This document shows positions 13,175 to 20,531 of a DNA stretch of 24,959 nt, one piece after another (position 1 is the stretch's first letter; the number at the start of each line of letters is the position of its first letter). The stretch lies in contig JALWEL010000191.1 in the NCBI GenBank assembly GCA_027014065.1, forward strand, positions 1-24,959, written 5' to 3'. Position numbers and translations under genes: made by a program. Below the pieces are notes generated by a model, which was not told the DNA's origin, did not search any database, and saw only the letters and a list, made by a program, of their open reading frames with translations. Source of the stretch: DHVE2 group archaeon (GTDB lineage Archaea > Thermoplasmatota > Thermoplasmata > Thermoplasmatales > Aciduliprofundaceae).

Positions 13175-15724
13175 ATGGGAAAAGTACTTATTTACGGTAC
13201 AACTGTTGCATCATATCGCGCTGCGGTAAATTTCGCTCGCTCTGGGCACAAAGTAATTTTTCTGAACAGAGGTGCATTTTTGGGAAACAAGCCCACGCAG
13301 ATGCAGATACAGCATCCCCGTGATATAGTGAATGGCTATGTGAAAAATATGCTGGTGGCTGTGGCAAATATGACCGGAAATGTGGAAATATATCACAACT
13401 CGGAGCTTTTGGGTATTGATGGTGGTCCGGGAAATTTCAAAGTAAAATTCAAACATAAGCTTCAGAGCGTAAATGATTTAAAATGCATTGGCTGCGACCT
13501 TTGTGTGGAGAAATGCAATGCTGAATTTAAGCCAATTCCGGGCAGCATTGGGATATATACAATACCCGACCCGGAAAGTTGCGTGGATGTCTGTCCCGTG
13601 AAGGCCATTCAGATTCCAAAAGAAGAGGAAAAAGAGGAAACTGTGGATGCCGTGGTACTCTCACCTGAGTATCAATCACAGGAAATCGATGAGAAATACG
13701 GCGGAAGTTTGAAAAATGTCATGCACTTTGGAAAATTCGCCTCGCTGTTCAGCGGCAAAGGCGTTGATAAGAGATTTTTGAAGAGAGAAGACGGTACAAC
13801 GCCGAAATCTATCGGATTCTTTAATCCTGCGGGATTTGATGGATATCTGGGTACATACGAGGAGCAGTTTTTGATATTCAGGGAAGCAATGTTTATGAAA
13901 GAAATGGACGAAAGTTTGGACATCCACATTTTCTTAAAGGAAGTGCGGCTTTACGGGCATAATCAGATGGCCATGTACGATGAAGCTGAGAAGAAGGGAA
14001 TAAAAATTCACCACATAGATAACATATCCGTTAAGGAAGAAGGCGATGGGGTAAATGTGAACGGTGTTCATTTGGATCTCTTTGTGGTGCTTCCTGGACT
14101 TAAAATACCCGAAGACTGGAAGAAAATTGCGGAGCTCGCGGGGATTGAGTTGAGCAATGGCTTTGCAAAGACGAAGCCATTTACGTTTGAAACCACCCGC
14201 AATGGGGTATTTGCCATAGGCGAGTTCGTCAAACCTCTGGGAAGCACGGAGGCGCTTTATCAGGGCACTGCAATAGTTCCCCAGACTTCGAAGTATCTCA
14301 AACCTCCGGAGATGCCTCAGAGACCCGAGATGAAGTTCAAGCAGGAGGATTTCAATCCAAAGGTTGGGGTGTTCATATGCGAGTGTGCGGTCAAAGGGTT
14401 TGATATTGATGTGGACGCTGATTATGTGATAAAGAAAGACTATCTCTGCCTGCACCCTGAGGAAATCGTGAAAGAGATAAAAGAGAAGGGGATAAATCGC
14501 GTTGTATTCGGTGCTTGCAGTCCTTCGCTTAGAGGAGCGATGCTTGAGATGACCGCAAACAAGGCGGGTGTGCATTCTTCTTACGTGGAAAATGTTCAAC
14601 TGAGGGAATACGCATCGAGGGTTGGTGCAGACAGCAGAAAGGCAAACGCAATGCTCCGAGCTGCTATTGCGAAGGCACGCAAAGATGTTTTTGTGGAAGT
14701 TCCCACTGTGAAAACGATTAAGAATATAGCCATCATAGGTGGAGATTTGGCAGCGTTAATTGCTGCGGATTATCTCGTGGAAAAAGTTCCATTGGTTTAC
14801 ATTGTCACTCCTGAATTTGACGAGCCCATTCTTGCAACTGGAGTGAAAGAGAACACTTTGAATATGGGCAATGATGAGCTCAAAGAATGGTATAATACGA
14901 TTAAAGACAGGGTTCTCAAGAGGGCAAAGTGGATAAAGGGAGAGGTGGAAAGCATTGAGGGAAGCTTGGGGAATTTCAAAATAAAATCCAGTGGGGGAGA
15001 AATAGAAGCAGGAGTTATCATAATTGCCACTGGTGGAGATGTTATAGGTGATGGAACTCACATCGTTTCGAGAATTAACGGCGGAACAACCATGCACGCT
15101 GCTCTTTCTGCTCTGTACGCAAAGAGGAAAGGAATTGAAGCCACCTACGATCTGATGAAATCCTACTCTCTCTTAGACCTTGATCCTCCCAATGCGAAGA
15201 AGGGAGAGGGCGAGCCAATAGCTTACGTGAAGCCCAGGGATGTAAACAGGAAAATTGCTGAGATGCTTGGCATGGATCTGGATAAGGATGGTTTCTTCTT
15301 CTTTGCAAATGAGCCCCTGCATAAGGTTGAAAGTGCAGGCATCCAGTTCATGCTCTTCGAAGAACCATTCGGCGGAATCTTTGTTGCAGGTCTTGCCCAT
15401 AGGCCTATGAGTATTGAGGAAGAAATGGAAGAGGCCGGATTTGCGGCTCAAAGCTCTCTCTTTCTGATGCGTGACATAACATCGCCTGCGGGTAAATTCA
15501 TAAGTGTAACAAATCCGAGGAAGTGTGCAGGCTGCGGTATATGCGTGGATGCCTGCTTCTCAGGAGCAAGATATATAGACGAGGAAGATCATATAGCGAA
15601 GGTGCGTCCGGCGCAGTGCGTTGGATGCGGTGCCTGCGCTAACGTGTGCCCCAGCGGGGCAGCCATAATAAGGGCGTATAGCCCAACAGGAGTGTTTGAA
15701 ATGTTGAAGGAGGTAGTAAAATGA
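13175..15724 (+). CDS. second HdrA-like protein: tandem, degenerate HdrA halves
   Basis: An 849-residue paralogue of HdrA in unusual order. Residues 1-390 resemble HdrA from its FAD domain onward but begin with IYGTTVASYRAA, where the GxGxxG loop is lost. A ferredoxin motif starts at C104; a second one is reduced to C136/C140. From residue 397 an HdrA N-terminal domain follows (VGVFICECAVKGF, then FGACSPSLRGAML), then at about 520 another FAD-like fold with the weakened motif IIGGDLAAL. C-terminal ferredoxin motifs begin at C784 and C815 and are intact. The HdrA CPQC signature is missing from both halves. It probably acts as scaffold and cluster wire rather than as a bifurcating flavoprotein; this is inference. 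The ATG directly follows the hdrA stop with GGAGGTG upstream. The stop overlaps mvhD as ATGA. Confidence 0.85.
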   Translation: MGKVLIYGTTVASYRAAVNFARSGHKVIFLNRGAFLGNKPTQMQIQHPRDIVNGYVKNMLVAVANMTGNVEIYHNSELLGIDGGPGNFKVKFKHKLQSVNDLKCIGCDLCVEKCNAEFKPIPGSIGIYTIPDPESCVDVCPVKAIQIPKEEEKEETVDAVVLSPEYQSQEIDEKYGGSLKNVMHFGKFASLFSGKGVDKRFLKREDGTTPKSIGFFNPAGFDGYLGTYEEQFLIFREAMFMKEMDESLDIHIFLKEVRLYGHNQMAMYDEAEKKGIKIHHIDNISVKEEGDGVNVNGVHLDLFVVLPGLKIPEDWKKIAELAGIELSNGFAKTKPFTFETTRNGVFAIGEFVKPLGSTEALYQGTAIVPQTSKYLKPPEMPQRPEMKFKQEDFNPKVGVFICECAVKGFDIDVDADYVIKKDYLCLHPEEIVKEIKEKGINRVVFGACSPSLRGAMLEMTANKAGVHSSYVENVQLREYASRVGADSRKANAMLRAAIAKARKDVFVEVPTVKTIKNIAIIGGDLAALIAADYLVEKVPLVYIVTPEFDEPILATGVKENTLNMGNDELKEWYNTIKDRVLKRAKWIKGEVESIEGSLGNFKIKSSGGEIEAGVIIIATGGDVIGDGTHIVSRINGGTTMHAALSALYAKRKGIEATYDLMKSYSLLDLDPPNAKKGEGEPIAYVKPRDVNRKIAEMLGMDLDKDGFFFFANEPLHKVESAGIQFMLFEEPFGGIFVAGLAHRPMSIEEEMEEAGFAAQSSLFLMRDITSPAGKFISVTNPRKCAGCGICVDACFSGARYIDEEDHIAKVRPAQCVGCGACANVCPSGAAIIRAYSPTGVFEMLKEVVK

Positions 15725-16167
15725 CCGAGAAAAAGTTTGACCCAGTGATTGTTGGATTCTTCTGCAACTGGTGTACATCCGCAGCTGCGGATCTTGCAGG
15801 AACTTCGAGACTGCACTATCCTGCGAGCATAAGACCCATAAGGGTTATGTGCTCTTCGACCGTTGACCCCGTGTACCTTGTTCGTGCTCTGCAGGAAGGT
15901 GCCGATGCGACCATTCTTGGTGGCTGTCATCCCGGCGATTGCCACTACATAACTGGGAATTACAAGGCAAGGAGAAGGGTTGCAATCGTGAAGACCGTTC
16001 TGAAATCCCTGGGGTTCGACGAGACCCGTGTTCTTCTGGAATGGATTTCTGGAAGTGAGGGTCCGAAATTTGCGAGGGTGATGAACGAGTACACCGATTA
16101 CATAAAGAAGCGCGGACCGTCGGATTTCAAGTACTTGGATTCTTTAGGAGGTGAAAAAGTTGACTGA
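15721..16167 (+). CDS. mvhD: MvhD/FlpD-family [2Fe-2S] electron-transfer subunit
   Basis: A 148-residue protein of the MvhD family, which connects HdrA to its electron donor (a hydrogenase, formate dehydrogenase or FlxAB). The family core is plain: FFCNWC (C15, C18), C44 in VMCSSTVDP, and GGCHPGDC (C69, C74), consistent with one iron-sulfur cluster. VDPVYLVRALQEGADATILG is the expected middle segment. It overlaps the previous gene by 4 bp (ATGA). No hydrogenase genes (mvhA/mvhG) lie nearby. The next gene is FrhB-like, so the donor delivered through this subunit is probably that protein or the substrate modules downstream. Confidence 0.94.
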   Translation: MTEKKFDPVIVGFFCNWCTSAAADLAGTSRLHYPASIRPIRVMCSSTVDPVYLVRALQEGADATILGGCHPGDCHYITGNYKARRRVAIVKTVLKSLGFDETRVLLEWISGSEGPKFARVMNEYTDYIKKRGPSDFKYLDSLGGEKVD

Positions 16168-17227
16168 GAACGAAATGCTGAAAAAATTCATAAGGGACGG
16201 ATTCGAGAAGGGTGTAAAAGAAGCGGTGATGGCTCGTTCCGAAACGAAGGATTCCTACACCTATGCGCTTATAACTAAAAAAGAAGATGTGGATAAATTA
16301 ACCCCGATAGCGCCGGTCATGCAGTGGAACGGCGCGGATATTCTCCGAAGAATAACCAAATTGAAGAAATCCGAGAGAAAGCTTTTGGCTATACTTAGGC
16401 CATGTGAATCCCGCACGTACAAGGAGTTGGTGAAGTTCAACCAGATCAATCCGGAGAATATTATCGTGTTGACTTACGATTGCCCCGGTACCGTTCATGC
16501 AAGAAATTACAAGTACGAGCCAACGGAATCCGAGAAGTTGATTGAGGAGATGAAGAGCGGAAAAATAAGCAACAAGGTAAGGGAATCTTGCAGGGTTTGC
16601 GAGTATCCAACGCCCATAAAAGGAGTGGGAGATATTGGATTGGGAATAGTGAACACCACGGAGCCAGTGTTCTTCTCCCTGAGCGATAAGGGCAAAGAGT
16701 TCCTCGCTGGAATGGGAATAAGCGAAGGTGAGAGAGACGATAGCTCTTGGGTTAAATTGCATAGGGATAACAGGGAGAAATGGCTCAAAGAGGAGCGCAT
16801 CACCGGCGGACGCAAGGGCTTAGAAGAATTTCTCTCATCGTGCTTAAATTGCCACAACTGCAAGGACATGTGCCCAATATGCTTCTGCAAAGAGTGCTTC
16901 TTCGAAGACCACAGTGTGTTCGATTACGAATCCAATAAATTCTATAACTGGGCGGATGACAAGGATGGAATTCGATTGCCCACGGATAAATCCCTCTTCC
17001 ATGTAGGCAGGTTGATTCACATGGGTACCTCGTGCATAGGTTGCGGTCTCTGCCAGCAAGCTTGTCCGATGGATATTCCTCTCTATCGCCTATTCGGAAT
17101 TGTTGGCAATGATTTACAGAAGGTGTTCAACTACAAGCCCGGTGTGAACGATGACATCCCGCCTGTTATGGACTTCCGCGAGGATGAGTTGCACGAATTC
17201 GAAGGCCTATTTGGGGGTGAAGAGTGA
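16160..17227 (+). CDS. FrhB/FdhB-like iron-sulfur flavoprotein subunit
   Basis: About 355 residues, related to F420 hydrogenase/dehydrogenase beta subunits. The family hallmarks are LLAILRPCESR (around 76-86), VLTYDCPG, and CRVCEYPTP followed by GVGDIGLGIV, which form the flavin and F420-type fold. The C-terminal part holds the cluster set C228-x2-C231-x2-C234-x3-C238-P-x-C241-x-C243-x2-C246, and a regular motif C292-x2-C295-x2-C298-x3-C302. In FrhB or FdhB, FAD mediates hydride transfer with F420; whether this one uses F420, NAD(P)H or another carrier cannot be read here. I take TTG 16160 as start because GGAGGTG ends 6 bases before it. GTG 16151 lies inside that SD, and ATG 16175 is the other option. 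It overlaps the mvhD stop by 8 bp. Confidence 0.85.
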   Translation: MTENEMLKKFIRDGFEKGVKEAVMARSETKDSYTYALITKKEDVDKLTPIAPVMQWNGADILRRITKLKKSERKLLAILRPCESRTYKELVKFNQINPENIIVLTYDCPGTVHARNYKYEPTESEKLIEEMKSGKISNKVRESCRVCEYPTPIKGVGDIGLGIVNTTEPVFFSLSDKGKEFLAGMGISEGERDDSSWVKLHRDNREKWLKEERITGGRKGLEEFLSSCLNCHNCKDMCPICFCKECFFEDHSVFDYESNKFYNWADDKDGIRLPTDKSLFHVGRLIHMGTSCIGCGLCQQACPMDIPLYRLFGIVGNDLQKVFNYKPGVNDDIPPVMDFREDELHEFEGLFGGEE

Positions 17228-18048
17228 TGGGGAAGAAGATAGAGATTTTAGATGTGGATAGCAGGCAGATTATGGACGACATCAAGAAGGCGGCCTCGCC
17301 TCCAGAAGAGGTGGAGCACTGGGTAACTATTTACGTTATGGGAAAGCCGTACCAGGTGCCCGCGGGACTCACAATAATGAAGGCTTTGGAATACGCTGGC
17401 TATCGCTTTATAAGAGGCTCGGGATGCCGTGCCGGATTCTGCGGTGCTTGTGCGACGGTGTATCGTAAGAAAGGAGAGTATAGGTTCCGCACCGCATTGG
17501 CCTGCCAGACCACTGTGGAGGACGGAATGTATCTTTCGCAGATTCCGTTTGTGCCTGCAAATAAGGCCACATATGACATCGACAAGATTGAACCCTCGCC
17601 CACGACTCTTTTGGAGTATTATCCTGAAATAGCGAGGTGCGTGTCGTGCAACACATGCACCAAGGCCTGCCCGCAGGAGTTAGATGTGATGTACTACATT
17701 CAATATGCTATTCGCGGCGACATAAAGAAAGTTGCGGAGCTTAGCTTCGACTGCATTCAGTGCGGATTGTGCACCCTTAGATGCCCTGCCGAGATACAGC
17801 ATTATCACATGGCTCAATTCGCGCGCAGGCTCTACGGGAAATATTACCAGCCAAAGAGCAAGTGGCTGGAGAGGAGACTCAAAGAGATTGATAGTGGTAT
17901 GTACGAGAAACCCTTTGAGAATCTTGCCAAACTGAGAGAAAATCCGGAGAAATTCAAGTCGCTTTATTACAAGATTCTGCATGAGGGTATGGAGAAAGAA
18001 GAAAAGCGTATAGAAGACCCTTTAGAGTTCATTAAAGGAGAGGATTAA
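17227..18048 (+). CDS. fumarate reductase/succinate dehydrogenase-type iron-sulfur subunit (TfrB N-domain-like)
   Basis: About 273 residues. The N-terminal domain is a plant-type [2Fe-2S] ferredoxin: C67-x4-C72-x2-C75-x17-C93 within GSGCRAGFCGAC. Two [4Fe-4S] motifs follow: C138-x2-C141-x2-C144-x3-C148-P and C176-x2-C179-x2-C182-x3-C186-P. Having two cubane motifs and no [3Fe-4S] type matches the N-terminal half of methanogen thiol:fumarate reductase TfrB more than a classical SdhB, which uses three different clusters. No membrane segment is present. Start ATG 17227 shares a base with the previous stop (TGATG) and has GGGGTGA at 7 bases; a GTG at 17224 is less likely. It would carry electrons between the flavoprotein encoded next and the Hdr-type subunits. 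Confidence 0.88.
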   Translation: MGKKIEILDVDSRQIMDDIKKAASPPEEVEHWVTIYVMGKPYQVPAGLTIMKALEYAGYRFIRGSGCRAGFCGACATVYRKKGEYRFRTALACQTTVEDGMYLSQIPFVPANKATYDIDKIEPSPTTLLEYYPEIARCVSCNTCTKACPQELDVMYYIQYAIRGDIKKVAELSFDCIQCGLCTLRCPAEIQHYHMAQFARRLYGKYYQPKSKWLERRLKEIDSGMYEKPFENLAKLRENPEKFKSLYYKILHEGMEKEEKRIEDPLEFIKGED

Positions 18049-18049
18049 A

Positions 18050-19747
18050 ATGACCCTGAAACTTATTAGAGGATATCCCGAATACATGCGGGAAAGCATA
18101 GAGATGGTTGAAAAGACGAGGGATCAGAGAATAAAAGAAAAAGAGAAGGAAAAGGAGCTTGCGCTAACCGCGGAAGAGAGAGAAGAAGTGCTTAACAAGT
18201 TCCATCCTGATTATGCACCAGGCGGAAAGAGAGAATTGAGAGTAGGTGTGAATCAGGGTGAAATAGTGCCCAATGAAGTGGCCGATATCCTTGAGGCATG
18301 GCCTGCTCTGAATCCCGACGAGGTTGATTTGAACGACATCGATTACGATGTGGACGTTCTAATTATAGGCGGGGGCGGCGCTGGTACCGTTGCCGCACTC
18401 TGGGCCAATTATGAAGGTGTGCCTGCGGAGAATATCCTGATAGCGACGAAGCTTAGGCATGGAGATGCGAATTCAATGATGGCTCAGGGCGGTATTCAGG
18501 CAGCGGACAGGCCGTGGGATTCTCCGATTATTCATTACATGGACGTTTTAGGTGGTGGGCATTTTGCGAACAAGCACGAATTGGTGAAGGCTCTTACGGA
18601 GGATGCACCCAAGATAATCAAATGGCACGAAGAGTTAGGTGTTATGTACGACAAGGACGAGAAGGGAAACTTTATAGAGAGATGGGGCGGAGGCACCTCG
18701 CGCAAGAGATTGCACTCTGCGAAGGATTACACCGGAATGGAAATCATGCGCGTGATAAGGGACGAAGCTAGGAATCGCGAAATTCCTGTGCTGGAGTTCA
18801 GCCCTGCTGTGGAATTAATAACTACTGAAGATGGGGAGATAGGAGGAGCGATTCTGTGGAACATGGAAACCAAAGAATACTACGTGGTTAGGGCAAAATC
18901 AACCATTCTCGCCACAGGTGGCTGGGGTAGATTGCACATACGAGGATTCCCAACGACCAATCACTACGGAGCCACAGCTGATGGTCTCGTGATGGCCTAT
19001 CGCGCGGGGGCGAGGTTGAGAGATTTGGAGTCTGTGCAATACCATCCAACTGGCGCAGCTTATCCAGAGCAAATCGTGGGATTGCTCATAACCGAGAAGG
19101 TTCGAGGTATGGGTGCAACTCCGGTGAATAAATACGGCGAGAGGTTCGTGTTCCCGCTGGAGCCTAGAGATGTGGAAGCTGCAATGTTCATTCGTGAATG
19201 CTTTGGCAAGGGGAATTGTGTACAGACTCCAACTGGAATGCGTGGAATCTGGCTCGATTCGCCCATGATTGAAGAATTGCAGGGAGAGGGTGCAATTCGT
19301 AAGAATTTAGATGCAATGTACCGCATGTACAAGCGCTTTGGGATAGATATGACCAAGGACCCGATTTTAGTGTTCCCGACCCTGCACTATCAGAACGGAG
19401 GCGTGGAAATTAATGCAAATGCGCAAGTTCTGAAGGGCGATGGTTCTCCGTATCCCAGATTCTTCGCGGGCGGAGAAGTGGAAGGAGGAGTGCACGGAAA
19501 GAATCGTCTCATGGGCAATTCTCTGCTCGATTACAATGTGTTTGGAAGAAGAGCAGGTATAAGCGCCGCGAAGGTTGTCCGCAACTCCAGCAAGCCCGGA
19601 AAATTGACTCTGAAGCATGTGAAGATATTCACCGAAGAGGTGAAGAAGATCAACGTGCCTCCAGAGCGCAGGTCCCCGATTCTCCTGCCCGATTACCGCG
19701 GAAAGAGAGTGCTGGCGAGGAAGATTGACCTGCCGGTGATGCAGTGA
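18050..19747 (+). CDS. fumarate reductase/succinate dehydrogenase-type flavoprotein, soluble
   Basis: A 565-residue FAD enzyme of the FrdA/SdhA family. An unusual charged N-terminal extension of about 100 residues precedes the FAD motif GGGGAG (107-112). The substrate-site residues of the family can be matched: R352 in EKVRGMGA (proton shuttle arginine), H446 in LHYQNGGVE, R486 in KNRLMGNSL, and the HPTG motif in VQYHPTGAA. At the place where membrane-type enzymes attach FAD covalently through His, this protein has N141 (ANSMMAQGG), so FAD is expected to be noncovalent, as in soluble fumarate reductases. No Tat signal and no membrane anchor genes occur nearby. It probably interconverts fumarate and succinate in the cytoplasm; another C4 or hydroxy-acid substrate is possible. 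It starts 1 bp after the iron-sulfur subunit. Confidence 0.87.
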   Translation: MTLKLIRGYPEYMRESIEMVEKTRDQRIKEKEKEKELALTAEEREEVLNKFHPDYAPGGKRELRVGVNQGEIVPNEVADILEAWPALNPDEVDLNDIDYDVDVLIIGGGGAGTVAALWANYEGVPAENILIATKLRHGDANSMMAQGGIQAADRPWDSPIIHYMDVLGGGHFANKHELVKALTEDAPKIIKWHEELGVMYDKDEKGNFIERWGGGTSRKRLHSAKDYTGMEIMRVIRDEARNREIPVLEFSPAVELITTEDGEIGGAILWNMETKEYYVVRAKSTILATGGWGRLHIRGFPTTNHYGATADGLVMAYRAGARLRDLESVQYHPTGAAYPEQIVGLLITEKVRGMGATPVNKYGERFVFPLEPRDVEAAMFIRECFGKGNCVQTPTGMRGIWLDSPMIEELQGEGAIRKNLDAMYRMYKRFGIDMTKDPILVFPTLHYQNGGVEINANAQVLKGDGSPYPRFFAGGEVEGGVHGKNRLMGNSLLDYNVFGRRAGISAAKVVRNSSKPGKLTLKHVKIFTEEVKKINVPPERRSPILLPDYRGKRVLARKIDLPVMQ

Positions 19748-19757
19748 GGTGTGAATA

Positions 19758-20531
19758 ATGAAAATACTGCTTCATGGCTGGGAAACATCGAATCGCATGG
19801 GCGTCCCTGAAATATGCGACTCTATGACCTCCATTGTGAAGAAAATGGGCCACGAGTATGTGCCCAATGAGAGCAAGGTGATATGCGCTGAAGCCATAGG
19901 CTTTTTAGGCTACAATAATCTCACGGACGATTTTGCAAAGGCCACGGTTAAAGAAATGGAAGAGAAGGTGAGCAAGTACGATATCGATTTGATTCTGACC
20001 GCATACGCAGCGCCTTATGCGGCGTGGAGCAAGGAGCGCGAGGGATTTTTAGTGAAAAGAGGATACGAGCTTCCGGTGCCCATAGAACATATCGCTACTT
20101 TTCTCTACAAAAATCTCGACAAGCTGAAATTCAAAGATCTGGATATGAAGGTGCTCATGCACGACGGCTGCACCCTCGGAAGAAAGATGCGCGTTGCTGA
20201 AGAGCCAAGAAAAGTTTTGGAGAAGATACCGAAATTGGAGTACTTGAACTTTGATCATCCTGAATTGTATGTTAAAGAGCGCAATCTGAAGCCGTGGGAC
20301 ATATCCGCGTGCCCGGGCGGATGGCTGGATTTCACCCTGCCCGAGCTAATGCCTTATGTAGCAAGCAATGTCATACGGGAATACGCTCTGCCAAGGGAAG
20401 TGGATACCATCGTCACCACTTGTGGAAACGGATACCATGCGTTCAAAGCTGGAATTAAGCACAGTGGCTTCGATATAAAGGCCATGGCGTATCCCATGCT
20501 AATAGACATGGCGCTGGAGGGGGTGCAGTAA
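19758..20531 (+). CDS. cysteine-poor CCG-domain protein (LutA/HdrB/SdhE-like)
   Basis: A 257-residue protein with the fold pattern of two CCG domains but most cluster cysteines lost. N-terminal copy: the first Cys is Trp (LHGWETS), the CC pair is reduced to C43 (VICAEAIG), and the final CxxC is gone (TAYAAPYAA). C-terminal copy: C138 (HDGCTLGR) and C185 (SACPGGW, where CCG would be) remain, and C222 (TTCGNGYH) is left of the CxxC. At most the C-terminal domain could bind a cluster, with three cysteines. Together with the upstream iron-sulfur subunit it looks like a TfrB split into two genes; with the downstream gene it looks like a LutA-LutB pair. It lies 10 bp after the flavoprotein, with GAGGTG upstream, and is followed with no gap by the LUD gene. 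Confidence 0.75.
   Translation: MKILLHGWETSNRMGVPEICDSMTSIVKKMGHEYVPNESKVICAEAIGFLGYNNLTDDFAKATVKEMEEKVSKYDIDLILTAYAAPYAAWSKEREGFLVKRGYELPVPIEHIATFLYKNLDKLKFKDLDMKVLMHDGCTLGRKMRVAEEPRKVLEKIPKLEYLNFDHPELYVKERNLKPWDISACPGGWLDFTLPELMPYVASNVIREYALPREVDTIVTTCGNGYHAFKAGIKHSGFDIKAMAYPMLIDMALEGVQ

Noticed and set aside
13934..14599. Minus-strand frame of 221 codons inside the second HdrA-like gene
   Set aside because: Antisense to a gene with clear motifs; the predicted protein is His/Arg/Leu-rich with no family resemblance.
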